64,000 bases of DNA from Pseudomonas turukhanskensis (GTDB taxonomy: Bacteria; Pseudomonadota; Gammaproteobacteria; Pseudomonadales; Pseudomonadaceae), in the NCBI RefSeq assembly GCF_027922365.1, contig NZ_BSFN01000003.1, positions 213,478-277,477 of the forward strand, written 5' to 3'. Below are positions 26,320 through 36,332 of this stretch, piece after piece. The notes under the pieces are model-generated. The model made no database searches and was not told where the DNA came from. It was given only the letters and a program-made list of their open reading frames with translations. How positions within the stretch are numbered: the stretch's first letter is position 1; each line of letters opens with the position of its first letter. A program made the position numbers and the translations under genes.

Positions 26320-28278
26320 TTATTGCGGCCGCAAGTCGATTGCCGAATCCCCTTGACCATCAAACAGCTGCCCCGGTTTCGGCGGCAGAATGCTAGGCCG
26401 TGCATTGTCAGGACCGTCCCCCAGTACGCGGATATCGCGATACTTCTTGCCGGCCAATGCCGCCAATCCTGCGCCGTCGCGGATCACGCTAGGCTTGAGA
26501 AAAACCATCAGGTTGCGTTTGGTGTGCGCTTCCTTGGTGGAGCGGAAGAGTCGGCCCAACCAAGGGATATCGCCCAATAACGGGACCTTGGAGTCGGTCA
26601 TGGTCACGTCGTCCTGAATCAGGCCGCCCAGCACAATCACCTGGCCATCTTGTGCAAGGATGGTGCTTTTGATCGAGCGCTTGTTGGTAATCAGGTCTAC
26701 CGCCTGGGCGGACAGCGTGGCACTGGGGGCAATCGAGGAAATTTCCTGCTCAATCTCCAGGCGCAGTGACGCGCCGTCATTGATATGCGGCGTCACCTTC
26801 AGCGTGACACCAATGTCCTTGCGCTCGATGGTGGTGAACGGGTTGCTCGCACCGTCGGTGGCGGTGGTGTAGGAGCCGGTCTGGAAGGGCACGTTCTGGC
26901 CCACCAGAATTTCCGCTTTCTGGTTATCGAGCGTCAGCAGGCTGGGGGTCGACAGCAGGTTGCTTTTGCTATTGGCCGACAGGGCGGTAATCAGGGCACC
27001 GAAGTTCTTGCTGCCGATGCCAATGATGGCGCCGTCCGGCAGTGACTCGGGCACGGTGTCGTTTTGAATGGCATTCAATACCGAACCTACGGAAAGCCCG
27101 GTATTGCCGAAGTTGACCCCGCCCAGGCCACCCGTGCTGCCACGCGCATCTACGGCCCACTGCACGCCGAGGGCGTCGGTGATATCGCCGGAAATTTCTA
27201 CGATGGCCGCCTCGACCATTACCTGGGCGCGCGGCACGTCCAACTGGTGGACGATGTCTTCAAGCATGGCCACGGTATCCGGGTCTGCCAGCAGTACCAA
27301 GGCGTTAAGGCTTTCATCGGCGCGAATCAGAATGTTTTGTGGTTTACCGCCGGCAGCCTCGGCACCACCGCCGGCCGGGTTCTTGATGCCTTCGGAAATC
27401 TCGCCGAGCACGGTAGCCAGTGCCTTGGCATCGTTGTGGCGCAGGCGAATAACCCGGGTGTTGGCGGAGCGGGTGCTGGGCGTATCGATGGACTTGGCCA
27501 GGCCAATCAGGCGCGCACGGGCAGCCGGCGGGCCGAGCAGAATCAGGCGATTGGTGCGGGTGTCGGCAATCACCTGAGTGCCTGCGCCACCTTTGGCCTG
27601 GCCCCGGGCGAGGCTGGAATTGAGCGCTTCGGCGGCATCGGTTACCCAGGCGTATTGCAGGTTGACCACGCTGTAATCGTTGTCGCTTTTCTGGTCCAGC
27701 TGATGGACCAGGTCTTCAATGCGCGCAATGTTGGCGCTGCGGTCACTGATAATCAAGGCGTTGGCCGAGGTCACCGCCGCCAGGTGGCCATATTGCGGAA
27801 TCAACGGGCGAATCAATGGAATCAGTTCGGCAACGTTGCCGTGTTGTACTTGAATCAGGCGGGTTTCCAGGCGGTCCGGCGCGGCGCGGCCCCCGCCGGC
27901 GTCGGCTTTGGCTTCGGCATTGGGCACGATACGCGCCTGATCGCCTTGGGTGATGACGCTGAAACCATGGGTGGCCATAACTGAAAGGAACAGCTGGTAG
28001 ATCTCGCTAAGGTTCAGTGGCGCTTTGGAGATCACATTGACCTGACCTTTCACCCGCGGGTCGACGACGAACGTCTCGCCGGTAATATCGGCAATCTGGT
28101 CGACAAACTCGCCGATGTCTGCATCCTTTAGGTTGATGGTCCAGCGCTCCTGGTCCTGCTGCTGGTTCTCGCCGGCGCTGGCTGTGGCGGGCGTGATTGC
28201 CGCCGAGGCCGCCGTGCTGAAGCCAAGCAGGCCGCAGGTCAGCAAAGCTAGGGTCAGGCGTGAAAGGGTCAGAGGCAT
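26320..28278 (-). CDS. xcpQ: Type II secretion outer-membrane secretin
   Basis: GspD/XcpQ forms the outer-membrane channel of the type II secretion system. The mature protein follows a signal peptide (residues 1-24, ending AASA). N0-N3 ring domains occupy about 40-360, beginning WTINLKDADIGEFVDQIADITG. The secretin domain (about 390-600) includes VEAAIVEISGDITDALG and the core VPLLGDIPWLGRLFRS. The start is the ATG at 28278, four bases after the xcpP stop. A longer in-frame reading exists but runs into xcpP. The xcpP-xcpQ pair on the strand opposite xcpR-Z is the P. aeruginosa Xcp arrangement. Confidence 0.96.
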   Translation of the reverse strand: MPLTLSRLTLALLTCGLLGFSTAASAAITPATASAGENQQQDQERWTINLKDADIGEFVDQIADITGETFVVDPRVKGQVNVISKAPLNLSEIYQLFLSVMATHGFSVITQGDQARIVPNAEAKADAGGGRAAPDRLETRLIQVQHGNVAELIPLIRPLIPQYGHLAAVTSANALIISDRSANIARIEDLVHQLDQKSDNDYSVVNLQYAWVTDAAEALNSSLARGQAKGGAGTQVIADTRTNRLILLGPPAARARLIGLAKSIDTPSTRSANTRVIRLRHNDAKALATVLGEISEGIKNPAGGGAEAAGGKPQNILIRADESLNALVLLADPDTVAMLEDIVHQLDVPRAQVMVEAAIVEISGDITDALGVQWAVDARGSTGGLGGVNFGNTGLSVGSVLNAIQNDTVPESLPDGAIIGIGSKNFGALITALSANSKSNLLSTPSLLTLDNQKAEILVGQNVPFQTGSYTTATDGASNPFTTIERKDIGVTLKVTPHINDGASLRLEIEQEISSIAPSATLSAQAVDLITNKRSIKSTILAQDGQVIVLGGLIQDDVTMTDSKVPLLGDIPWLGRLFRSTKEAHTKRNLMVFLKPSVIRDGAGLAALAGKKYRDIRVLGDGPDNARPSILPPKPGQLFDGQGDSAIDLRPQ

Positions 28279-28282
28279 TGGC

Positions 28283-28969
28283 TTAGTCGCTTTCCGTAGG
28301 CGGTTCGATAGGGATGAGTTCGGTTGACTGCGGCGCTGCCGGCGGTTCTGCCTCATAAGGAGGCTCGGGTTCCGGTTCGACTTGCCCGCCAGCGTTCTCC
28401 ATCTGTTGGCGCAGCGCTTCCATGCGTTCTCGTATCTGTTGTTCGTCTTGCTGTTGCAAGGTGGACAGGTCGTCCACCGCAGCGTCATAGCTGGCTTGAT
28501 TACTCCTAGAAGCGCTCTTGTGCTTGTTAAACATCAACGTCTCGAGGCGGCCGCTGCGCTCGATCTCGACGCGGTCGCGGTACACCGCATGCAGTCGGAT
28601 GCCCTTGTCGATTTCGCTGCCAATGGCAAAGCGCTGAGGCCGGTTGCCCTCGCGCTGGATGATGGCGCTGGAACGGTTGGCATCGTTGTGCACGAAGCTA
28701 CCGCGCAACGTCAGGCTAAGGTTGGTAGCCGGCGGCGCCGAGTCCTGAACCACCCGGGCAGGGCCGAACAGGGTTTGAATGCTGTCGAGCGCCGGTTCAT
28801 TGTTCAAGTCACCGCTTTCACTGCTTTGCACCGGAGCCTGGCTGCGGTTGAGCTCTAACCAGTCGATGGTTTGTGTGGCGAAACTCAGGCTGATCAACAG
28901 GATCAACACCACGCCCAGCAGTGTCGGGGCATTGTGGAGCAGCCGGCGGAGGGTTTCGGGCACGGACAA
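28283..28969 (-). CDS. xcpP: Type II secretion inner-membrane protein GspC
   Basis: Links the inner-membrane platform to the secretin. It has 228 residues with a short cytoplasmic tail, one membrane helix at about 17-35, a proline-rich linker, and the HR homology domain (about 80-150, LTLRGSFVHNDANRSSAIIQ). The C-terminal region is a predicted coiled coil (residues ~170-195, LQQQDEQQIRERMEALRQQ) with a proline-rich end, instead of a PDZ domain, as in XcpP. The start is TTG at 28969 or GTG at 28963; neither has a clear ribosome binding site. Confidence 0.92.
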   Translation of the reverse strand: MSVPETLRRLLHNAPTLLGVVLILLISLSFATQTIDWLELNRSQAPVQSSESGDLNNEPALDSIQTLFGPARVVQDSAPPATNLSLTLRGSFVHNDANRSSAIIQREGNRPQRFAIGSEIDKGIRLHAVYRDRVEIERSGRLETLMFNKHKSASRSNQASYDAAVDDLSTLQQQDEQQIRERMEALRQQMENAGGQVEPEPEPPYEAEPPAAPQSTELIPIEPPTESD

Positions 28970-29248
28970 AGAATTTACTCACTACTGTCAGATTTGCTGG
29001 CGGCCGATCATAGAGCAGCCAAGTGTTTTTACGCATCCACTTCGCGCCGTAGTCCTATTCTGTTTGTTATCGGCGGGGCGTCGTGTTCCTTCGGCAGTGT
29101 GATAAAGATAGCGCCCATGGCGATTTCTACGAGTCACACACGCAAAAATTGTTAAAAAAACAGCTGCATGGCGTGCAATCGTCATCCTTAATCTTGAACA
29201 TGCGCTTATCAGTGAATTGCGCACTACGATGCCAGGGTTGGGTTACAG
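28970..29248. promoter_or_regulatory. Divergent promoter region xcpP / xcpR
   Basis: A 279-base region that must hold promoters for both halves of the cluster. An A/T-rich patch (AAAAATTGTTAAAAAAACAG, 29144-29163) lies on the xcpR side. I looked for a lux-box-type palindrome as in P. aeruginosa xcp and did not find a convincing one. Confidence 0.4.
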
Positions 29249-30817
29249 ATGAATATCTCATCGGTGGAAACACTTCCACGCCGTTTACCGTTCAGTTACG
29301 CCAAGCGCAATGGCGTAGTGTTGATGCTCGATCAGGACCAGGTTTGCCTGGGGTTTCGGCCTGCCGTGGATATGGTGGCCCTGGCTGAAGCCCAGCGTTT
29401 TGTTGGTCGCCGCTTGCCACTGCGGGCGCTGACACCCGCCGCTTTCGACCAGGCCATGGCCTCGGCTTATCAGCATGATTCGGCGTCCATGCAATTGGCC
29501 GAGGATATCGGCGGGCGTCTGGACCTGGCGGCGCTGGCCGATCAGGTACCGGAAACCGAAGACCTTATGGAGCAGGAAGACGACGCGCCGATCATTCGCC
29601 TGATCAACGCCATCCTCGGCGAGTCCATCAAGGAAAACGCCTCCGATATCCACCTCGAAACTTTCGAAAAACGCCTGGTCGTGCGTTTTCGCGTGGATGG
29701 CGTTCTGCGCGAGGTGCTGGAGCCCAAGCGCGAGCTGGCGGCGCTGCTGGTGTCGCGGATCAAAGTGATGGCACGCCTGGATATCGCCGAAAAACGTGTG
29801 CCGCAGGACGGCCGTATTTCGCTGCGTGTGGGCGGGCGCGAAGTGGACGTGCGGGTGTCCACGCTGCCCTCGGCCAACGGCGAGCGCGTGGTCCTGCGCT
29901 TGCTCGACAAGCAGGCCGGGCGCCTGAGCCTGCAACACCTGGGCATGTCCAACCGCGACTGCCAGTTGATGGAAGCCAGCGTTCGCAAACCCCATGGCAT
30001 CATTCTGGTGACCGGGCCTACCGGCTCCGGTAAAACCACCACCTTGTACGCCAGCCTGGTCAGCCTAAATGACCGCACACGCAACATTCTTACCGTTGAA
30101 GACCCTATCGAGTATCACCTGGAAGGCATTGGCCAAACCCAGGTCAACACCAAGGTGGACATGACCTTCGCCCGTGGCCTGCGGGCCATCCTGCGGCAGG
30201 ACCCGGACGTGGTGATGGTGGGTGAAATCCGCGATGCCGAAACTGCACAGATCGCCGTGCAAGCCTCGCTGACCGGGCACCTGGTGCTCTCCACCTTGCA
30301 CACCAATAGCGCCATCGGTGCGGTTACCCGTCTGGTGGATATGGGCGTTGAGCCCTTTCTACTGTCCTCCTCTTTGCTCGGCGTGCTGGCCCAGCGCCTG
30401 GTGCGCGTGCTCTGCCTGCATTGCAAGGAAGCGTTGCCAGTCACCGACGCCGAGGCGCAGGTACTGGGCGTGCGCAGTGGCGAAACGCCGCTTATTCACC
30501 ACGCCCGCGGCTGCCCTGAATGCAAACAGCAGGGCTACCGCGGTCGTACCGGCATCTACGAGCTGGTGATATTCGACGACCATATGCGCAGTCTGGTGCA
30601 CAGCGGCGCCGGCGAGCAGGAAATGACTCGCCACGCTCGCAGCAATGGCCCGAGTATTCGCGATGACGGACGACGCAAAGTGCTTGAAGGCATCACCAGC
30701 CTCGAGGAGGTGTTGCGAGTCACTCGCGAAGATGAGGCGCCCACCACAGGTGCTCAGCGGCGCGAACTATCTTCCGCATCGCCCACTCAACACCAACGTA
30801 GGGGGGACCGACGTTGA
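29249..30817 (+). CDS. xcpR: Type II secretion ATPase GspE
   Basis: Cytoplasmic hexameric ATPase that drives pseudopilus assembly. In 522 residues, the N-terminal [11 protein letters not shown] segment binds GspL. The core has Walker [10 protein letters not shown] at 256-264, the Asp box ([14 protein letters not shown]), Walker B with [12 protein letters not shown], and the His box [11 protein letters not shown]. The four-cysteine zinc module is present (CLHC near 391 and CPEC near 424). About 20 residues after the usual C-terminal VLRVTRED are low-complexity and poorly conserved in type, perhaps reflecting a shifted stop. ATG has only a weak ribosome binding site. Confidence 0.96.
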   Translation: MNISSVETLPRRLPFSYAKRNGVVLMLDQDQVCLGFRPAVDMVALAEAQRFVGRRLPLRALTPAAFDQAMASAYQHDSASMQLAEDIGGRLDLAALADQVPETEDLMEQEDDAPIIRLINAILGESIKENASDIHLETFEKRLVVRFRVDGVLREVLEPKRELAALLVSRIKVMARLDIAEKRVPQDGRISLRVGGREVDVRVSTLPSANGERVVLRLLDKQAGRLSLQHLGMSNRDCQLMEASVRKPHGIILVTGPTGSGKTTTLYASLVSLNDRTRNILTVEDPIEYHLEGIGQTQVNTKVDMTFARGLRAILRQDPDVVMVGEIRDAETAQIAVQASLTGHLVLSTLHTNSAIGAVTRLVDMGVEPFLLSSSLLGVLAQRLVRVLCLHCKEALPVTDAEAQVLGVRSGETPLIHHARGCPECKQQGYRGRTGIYELVIFDDHMRSLVHSGAGEQEMTRHARSNGPSIRDDGRRKVLEGITSLEEVLRVTREDEAPTTGAQRRELSSASPTQHQRRGDRR

Positions 30818-30872
30818 CAGCTACTGACAGGTCCGCTCGTGCTTCGATACTCCAGCGCGTGGGCACTCACTG

Positions 30873-32090
30873 ATGGCCGCATACGAATACCTGGCCCTGG
30901 ACAATGCAGGGCGCCAGCAAAAAGGCGTGATGGAGGCCGACAGCGCGCGCCAGGTGCGCCAGATGCTGCGGGAAAAACAACTGGCGCCGCTGCAGGTCAA
31001 CGCCACCCGCACCCGCGAGCAGGCAAGCAGCGACGGCCATTTCACCTTTGTCCGCGGTTTGTCAGCGCGCGACCTGGCCATGCTTACCCGCCAACTGGCC
31101 ACACTTATTCAGGCCGCGTTGCCAATTGAAGAAGCCCTTCGCGCCGCAGCAGCGCAAGCCTCGGCGCCGCGGGTGCAAGCCATGTTGCTGGCGGTACGCG
31201 CGCGGGTGTTGGAAGGGCACAGCCTGGCGGCCGCGCTCAAAGAATTTCCGGCGGCCTTTCCCGAGCTATACCGCGCCACGGTAGCGGCGGGGGAGCATGC
31301 CGGGCACCTGGGGCCGGTGCTGGAACAATTGGCCGACTACACCGAACAGCGCCAGCAGTCGCGGCAAAAGGTGCAGTTGGCGCTGTTGTATCCGCTTGTG
31401 CTGATGATTACCTCGCTGCTCATCGTTGGCTTTTTGCTCGGCTATGTGGTGCCTGATGTGGTGCGGGTGTTTATCGATTCCGGGCAGACGCTGCCGGCCC
31501 TCACGCGCGGCTTGATAGCCCTGAGTGATGCGGTAAAAAGCTGGGGCTGGCTGTTTGTGTTGCTGGCAGTGGCAGGCGGGTTTACTGCGCGGTGGGCGCT
31601 GCGGGACGACAAGGTCAAACGCCGCTGGCACGCCTTGCAATTGCGCTTGCCGTTGATTGGCCGCCTGGTGCGGGCCACCGACTGCGCGCGATTTGCCTCC
31701 ACCCTGGCCATTCTTACCCGCAGTGGTGTGCCTCTGGTGGAAGCACTGGCCATCGGTGCGCAGGTGATTTCCAACCGAGTGATTCGCGCCGACGTGGTGC
31801 TGGCAGCGCAGAAGGTCCGCGAAGGCGGCAGCCTGACCCGTGCCCTGGAGGCCAGCGGCCAGTTCCCGCCGATGATGCTGCACATGATTGCCAGTGGGGA
31901 GCGCTCCGGCGAACTGGACCAGATGCTGGCCCGCACCGCGCGCAATCAGGAGGGCGATCTGGCCGCCCAGATCGCATTGATGGTGGGACTCTTTGAGCCC
32001 TTTATGCTGGTATTTATGGGGGTAGTGGTGTTGCTGATCGTGCTGGCAATTCTTCTACCGATTCTGTCTTTGAACCAATTAGTGGGGTGA
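30873..32090 (+). CDS. xcpS: Type II secretion inner-membrane platform protein GspF
   Basis: Polytopic assembly platform of the T2SS, 405 residues. Two repeated T2SSF domains lie at about 70-193 (LAMLTRQLATLIQAALPIEE) and 273-396 (CARFASTLAILTRSGVPLVE), with membrane helices near 170-195, 222-240 and 375-398. It begins 55 bases after xcpR. Its stop TGA lies within the ribosome binding site of xcpT. Confidence 0.96.
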   Translation: MAAYEYLALDNAGRQQKGVMEADSARQVRQMLREKQLAPLQVNATRTREQASSDGHFTFVRGLSARDLAMLTRQLATLIQAALPIEEALRAAAAQASAPRVQAMLLAVRARVLEGHSLAAALKEFPAAFPELYRATVAAGEHAGHLGPVLEQLADYTEQRQQSRQKVQLALLYPLVLMITSLLIVGFLLGYVVPDVVRVFIDSGQTLPALTRGLIALSDAVKSWGWLFVLLAVAGGFTARWALRDDKVKRRWHALQLRLPLIGRLVRATDCARFASTLAILTRSGVPLVEALAIGAQVISNRVIRADVVLAAQKVREGGSLTRALEASGQFPPMMLHMIASGERSGELDQMLARTARNQEGDLAAQIALMVGLFEPFMLVFMGVVVLLIVLAILLPILSLNQLVG

Positions 32091-32095
32091 TAGCA

Positions 32096-32542
32096 ATGCA
32101 ACATAAAACCATGCAGCCAGGACGGCGGCAGTCGGGTTTTACCCTGATCGAAATCATGGTGGTGGTGGTAATTATCGGCATCCTCGCCGCTCTGATCGTG
32201 CCACAGGTAATGAGTCGGCCGGACCAGGCCAAGATCACCGTGGCCAGAGGCGATGTAAAAGGGATCAGCGCCGCACTGGACATGTACAAGCTCGATAACC
32301 ATGTCTATCCCAACACCCAGCAGGGCCTCGAAGCCCTGGTGAAAAAACCCAGCGGCAATCCACCGGCGAAAAACTGGAATGCTGCCGGCTACCTCAAACG
32401 CCTGCCCGTCGATCCGTGGGGCAACCCGTATCAGTACCTGTCTCCGGGCAGCAAAGGGCCGTTCGATCTTTACTCGTTCGGTGCCGACGGCAAAGAAGGC
32501 GGCACTGACAACGATGCCGATATCGGTAACTGGGATCAGTGA
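32096..32542 (+). CDS. xcpT: Major pseudopilin GspG
   Basis: Main subunit of the periplasmic pseudopilus, 148 residues. A short basic leader ends at Gly-Phe within RRQSG|FTLIEIMVVVVIIG, cleaved and methylated by the prepilin peptidase, which is not in this window. Calcium-site residues typical of GspG lie near the C-terminus (GADGKEGGTDNDADIGNWDQ), along with PVDPWGNPYQY. The start is ATG 32096 because GGGGTGA lies five bases ahead. A GTG at 32087 in the same frame overlaps that signal and is less likely. Confidence 0.97.
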   Translation: MQHKTMQPGRRQSGFTLIEIMVVVVIIGILAALIVPQVMSRPDQAKITVARGDVKGISAALDMYKLDNHVYPNTQQGLEALVKKPSGNPPAKNWNAAGYLKRLPVDPWGNPYQYLSPGSKGPFDLYSFGADGKEGGTDNDADIGNWDQ

Positions 32543-33087
32543 CCACCGTGCAGCCGCCGCGCCAGGCTGGCTTCACCCTGATCGAAATCATGGTGGTGCT
32601 GGTAATTCTGGGCACGTTGATTGGCCTGGCCGTGCTCAGCACGGGTATTGCCGGGCCGTCACGCGAGCTGCGCAATGAAGCCGAACGCCTGAGTGGCCTG
32701 ATTGGTGTGCTGGCCGACGAGGCGGTGTTGGACAACCGTGAGTATGGCCTGTGGTTCGATGCCACCTCTTATCAGGTACTGCGCTACGACTCGGCCAAGG
32801 CCAATTGGCAGGCGGTTGATCGCAACCCGCATCAGCTGCCTGTGTGGGCTGTGCTGACCCTGGAGTTGGAAGGCGCGGCGATGAAATTGCCCAGCGCCAA
32901 CGCCGAAGAAAATGAGAAAGCCAGTGCGCGCAGTCCACAAGTGTTGATTCTTTCCAGCGGTGAACTCAGCCCCTTTCGCCTGATAATGGCCGAGCGCAAA
33001 GCTCAGGGCGCGCGGTTGCAGATGGCGACCGATGGGTTTCGCTTGCCCAGGGTGGAACTGGTCGAAGCCAAAGGGCCAGGCAAATGA
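32539..33087 (+). CDS. xcpU: Minor pseudopilin GspH
   Basis: Minor pseudopilin of 182 residues with the prepilin leader QAG|FTLIEIMVVLVILG and the GspH/FimT fold behind it (ELRNEAERLSGLIGVLADEA, YGLWFDATSYQVL). The start is GTG 32539, overlapping the xcpT stop by four bases. It is part of the tip complex or shaft junction of the pseudopilus. Confidence 0.92.
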   Translation: MTTVQPPRQAGFTLIEIMVVLVILGTLIGLAVLSTGIAGPSRELRNEAERLSGLIGVLADEAVLDNREYGLWFDATSYQVLRYDSAKANWQAVDRNPHQLPVWAVLTLELEGAAMKLPSANAEENEKASARSPQVLILSSGELSPFRLIMAERKAQGARLQMATDGFRLPRVELVEAKGPGK

Positions 33088-33488
33088 CGCGTTCCCATGG
33101 CTTTACCCTGCTTGAAGTGCTGGTGGCGCTGGGGATTTTTGCGTTGGTGGCCGCCAGCGTGTTGGGTGTGAGCGCGCGCAGCTTGCAAACCGCCGCCAAG
33201 CTTGAGGACAAAACCCTGGCCATGTGGGTGGCCGATAACAAACTCAGTGAAATGCAACTGGAGCCCGGCGTACCTAGTGAGGGCGACCAGCAGGGGCAAG
33301 TGGACTTTGCCAACCGGCAATGGCTCTGGCAGACCACTGTGCAAGCCACCAGCGAGCCCACCATGCGCCGCATCACCGTGTGGGTGGCCAGTCGCGACGC
33401 TCGTGGCAGCTCTGGCGCTCCCAAAGACCGCGCCGAGGCTTATCTGGTGGGTTTTGTCACGACCGAACCGGTCGAGCCCGCGCAATGA
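33084..33488 (+). CDS. xcpV: Minor pseudopilin GspI
   Basis: A 134-residue minor pseudopilin. Cleavage falls in RSHG|FTLLEVLVALGIFA, and the GspI domain includes WVADNKLSEMQLEP and a tryptophan-rich strand. GspI nucleates the GspI-J-K tip complex. ATG overlaps the xcpU stop (ATGA) and its own stop overlaps the next gene. Confidence 0.94.
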   Translation: MTRSHGFTLLEVLVALGIFALVAASVLGVSARSLQTAAKLEDKTLAMWVADNKLSEMQLEPGVPSEGDQQGQVDFANRQWLWQTTVQATSEPTMRRITVWVASRDARGSSGAPKDRAEAYLVGFVTTEPVEPAQ

Positions 33489-34192
33489 GCAAGACCCTGA
33501 ACAGCCCAATGAAAACCCCCATGCCGCGCTCGCGTGGCTTCACCCTGCTGGAATTGCTGATTGCGGTGGCGATCTTCGCGCTGCTGGCCCTGGCCACATA
33601 CCGCATGCTCAGCAGCGTAATGCAGGCCGATACGGCTACCCGCGAGCATGAACAGCAATTGCGCGAATTGGTGCGTGCGATGGCCGCTTTCGAGCGCGAT
33701 ATCTTGCAAGTGCGGGCCCGGCCTGTGCGTGACCCCTTTGGCGAGCCGCGCCCGGCGCTGGTGGGCGAAGACGGCGATGTCACGGCGCTGGAGTTTACCC
33801 GCGCCGGATGGCGCAACCCGCTGGGCGCTGCCCGCTCACGCTTGCAGCGGGTGCGTTGGGAGCTCAGCGGCGAATTACTGCAGCGTCGCTACTGGAACGT
33901 GCTTGATCAGGCCCAGGACAGCCAGCCACAGGTGCAAGCTGTGCTTGACGGTGTCACCTCGTTCTCCCTGCGCTACCTGGACCGTCAGGGTCAATGGCAA
34001 ACCACCTGGCCGGGTACAGACGGCACCGAAAGTGAACGTTTGGAGCAACTGCCCAGGGCGGTTGAACTAGTGCTGGAACACCGCCGCTACGGCCAGCTAC
34101 GGCGGCTGCTGCGCCTGCCGGATATGCCGGCATCGGCCAGTAACGGCGACGGCCAGCTGCCTGATGGGCAAAACGGGCAGGAGGCGCCATGA
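33485..34192 (+). CDS. xcpW: Minor pseudopilin GspJ
   Basis: A 235-residue minor pseudopilin with leader cleavage in RSRG|FTLLELLIAVAIFA, followed by the GspJ core (ELVRAMAAFERDILQVRARP, LQRVRWELSGELLQR). The start is ATG 33485, overlapping the xcpV stop. A much earlier start near 33320 in the same frame lies inside xcpV and is rejected. The last ~25 residues are a low-complexity tail. Confidence 0.93.
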   Translation: MSKTLNSPMKTPMPRSRGFTLLELLIAVAIFALLALATYRMLSSVMQADTATREHEQQLRELVRAMAAFERDILQVRARPVRDPFGEPRPALVGEDGDVTALEFTRAGWRNPLGAARSRLQRVRWELSGELLQRRYWNVLDQAQDSQPQVQAVLDGVTSFSLRYLDRQGQWQTTWPGTDGTESERLEQLPRAVELVLEHRRYGQLRRLLRLPDMPASASNGDGQLPDGQNGQEAP

Positions 34193-35193
34193 AGCGTCAG
34201 CAAGGTGTGGCGCTGATTACCGTGTTGCTGGTGGTGGCCGTGGTTACCATCGTCTGTGCCGGCATGATTGCCCGTCAACAGGTATCCATCCGCAGCAGCG
34301 CCAATCTGCTCGACACGCGCCGGGCCTGGCAGTACGCCCTTGGCGGCGAAACCCTGGCCAAGGCCATGCTCAAACGGGACGCGCGCGCGGGGGCCCCGGG
34401 GCAGACCGGCGACCATTTGGGCGAGCCGTGGGCCAGGCCCATGCCGCCGTTTGCCCTGGACGAAAGTGGCGTACTCAATGTGCGAATTGAAGACCTAAGC
34501 GGCCGGTTCAACCTCAATAGTCTCGTGCATCGGGAACAGGTCGACGCTCTGGCAGTGCGCCGGTTTCAACGCTTGCTGTTGCGCCTTGGCATCGTGGCTC
34601 CATACGCCGAACGGCTGGTGGATTGGCTGGACCAGAATCAGGAACCGACGGGCAGCGAAGGCGCCGAAGATAACCAGTACCTACTCGCCAAACCGGCCTA
34701 TCGTCCGGCCAATCGTCGCCTGCAGGACGTCTCCGAGCTACGGTTATTGTTGGGTATGACAGAGGTTGATTATCGGCGGCTACAGCCCTATGTCAGCGCG
34801 CTGCCCAGCGATGCGGCGCTCAACGTCAACACGGCGGGCGCTATGGTGTTGTCGAGTCTGGCCGACGGCCTTGCGCCGGCGGTGGCGCAGGGGGTGGTGC
34901 AGGCACGGGGTGCGACGGGGTTTGCCTCGGTAGAAGCATTTTTGAATCAACCGGGGCTGGCCGGGCTTGGCATCGACGGGCAAGGATTGGCAGTCGCCAC
35001 CCAGTATTTTCAAGTGATCAGCGAGGTACGTATGGGCGACCGCCGTCAGGTAGTGGTCAGTAGCGTGCACCGCGATGAGCAAGGGCGCGTGCGGGTGCTG
35101 GCGCGTGATCTGGGCCAGGATGGCTTGGTTCAGGTGCAGCAGCCTCAGAACGAACAACAAGCATCCGTGGTAAACGAGGAGCAGGCGCCATGA
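34189..35193 (+). CDS. xcpX: Minor pseudopilin GspK
   Basis: A 334-residue pseudopilin that caps the tip. The leader MKRQQG|VALITVLLVVAVV lacks Glu5 of the mature protein, as is typical of GspK. The large helical insertion carries the calcium-site region, and ALNVNTAGAMVL is a family signature. It overlaps xcpW and xcpY by ATGA junctions. Confidence 0.95.
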   Translation: MKRQQGVALITVLLVVAVVTIVCAGMIARQQVSIRSSANLLDTRRAWQYALGGETLAKAMLKRDARAGAPGQTGDHLGEPWARPMPPFALDESGVLNVRIEDLSGRFNLNSLVHREQVDALAVRRFQRLLLRLGIVAPYAERLVDWLDQNQEPTGSEGAEDNQYLLAKPAYRPANRRLQDVSELRLLLGMTEVDYRRLQPYVSALPSDAALNVNTAGAMVLSSLADGLAPAVAQGVVQARGATGFASVEAFLNQPGLAGLGIDGQGLAVATQYFQVISEVRMGDRRQVVVSSVHRDEQGRVRVLARDLGQDGLVQVQQPQNEQQASVVNEEQAP

Positions 35194-36332
35194 GCCTGAT
35201 AACGATTTTTTTACCGGCTGGCGCTGCGGTAGCGGTTGATGACAGCGTGCCGGTGCATCGGGTACGTGCTGGCGTGCGCGACCAGGTTTTGCTGGCTGAG
35301 GCCATGGCTGAGCTGGATGGCCCCTGGCGTCTGGTGGTGCCGGTAGAGGCGGTTACCGCGTGTGCGGTGCAACTGCCTACGCAAAAAGCCCGCTGGCTAC
35401 GCCAGGCATTGCCCTTCGCGGTTGAGGAATTGCTGGCCGAAGAGGTGGAGCTGTTTCACCTGGCTTTGGGCACGCCACTTGCCGATGGTCGCCACCGTGT
35501 TTACGCGGTGCGCTCTGCCTGGCTGCAGGGCTGGCTGGGGTTGTGCCCGGTGGCGCCCGCCAGCATCCAGATTGATGCTGATCTGCTGCCCGAGCAAGGC
35601 ACGCAGCTGTGCTGGCTGGGTGAGCGCTGGCTGCTTGGTGGCCAGGTGGCCACGCGTATGGCGCTAGCAGCCGAAGACTGGCCGGTGTTGGCCGGGCAAT
35701 GCCCGTTGCCCTTGCAGGCCATTGCCCCGCCGATTCACGCACTACCTGAAGGCATTGAAACCGCCCAGCGCGAAGAAGACCCGTATCTGTGGCTCGCCCT
35801 GCAGACGGGAGGCTGCAACCTGGCTCAGGGAGACTTGGCCAATCAGCAAGACAGTCAGGGCTTCAAGCGGTGGCGCCCGGTGCTCGGTCTGGTCGGGTTA
35901 TGGCTGGTGCTGCAATGGGGTTTCAACCTGGCGCAAGCCTGGCAGTTGCAGCACAAGAGCGATGCCATCGCCGCCGCCAACAGCGCCCTGTACCACGAAC
36001 TTTTTCCGCAGGACACCAAACTGATCAACCTGCGTCATCAACTGGATGAGCACTTGAGCCAGGGTGCTACCGGCGGCAAAAGTCGCTTGCTGGCCCTCAT
36101 GGAGTTAACCAGCACCGCCGTGCAAGCCGACGGCGGTCTGGTGCGCGTACAGCAGCTGGATTTCAGCGATACCCGTGGCGACCTTGCCCTGCAACTGCAA
36201 GCGCCCGACTTCGGCGCGCTGGAACGCTTGCGTCAGCGCATGGCCGATGCCGGCATGCCCGTGCAGCTGGGTTCGGCCAGTCGTGAAACCAATGGTGTCA
36301 GTGCACGCCTGGTCATAGGAGGACAGGGATGA
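35190..36332 (+). CDS. xcpY: Type II secretion protein GspL
   Basis: Inner-membrane protein that couples the ATPase to the pseudopilus, 380 residues. The actin-like cytoplasmic part occupies about 1-230 (including LRQALPFAVEELLAEE), a membrane helix lies near 231-250 (VLGLVGLWLVLQWGFN), and a ferredoxin-like periplasmic domain is at the C-terminus. ATGA overlaps on both sides. Confidence 0.94.
   Translation: MSLITIFLPAGAAVAVDDSVPVHRVRAGVRDQVLLAEAMAELDGPWRLVVPVEAVTACAVQLPTQKARWLRQALPFAVEELLAEEVELFHLALGTPLADGRHRVYAVRSAWLQGWLGLCPVAPASIQIDADLLPEQGTQLCWLGERWLLGGQVATRMALAAEDWPVLAGQCPLPLQAIAPPIHALPEGIETAQREEDPYLWLALQTGGCNLAQGDLANQQDSQGFKRWRPVLGLVGLWLVLQWGFNLAQAWQLQHKSDAIAAANSALYHELFPQDTKLINLRHQLDEHLSQGATGGKSRLLALMELTSTAVQADGGLVRVQQLDFSDTRGDLALQLQAPDFGALERLRQRMADAGMPVQLGSASRETNGVSARLVIGGQG

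Noticed and set aside
28970..29248. Quorum-sensing lux box in the xcp promoter region
   Set aside because: No dyad close to the known CT-N12-AG type palindrome could be read with confidence.
33320..33484. Upstream extension of xcpW
   Set aside because: It lies inside xcpV, and the prepilin leader and ATGA overlap place the start at 33485.
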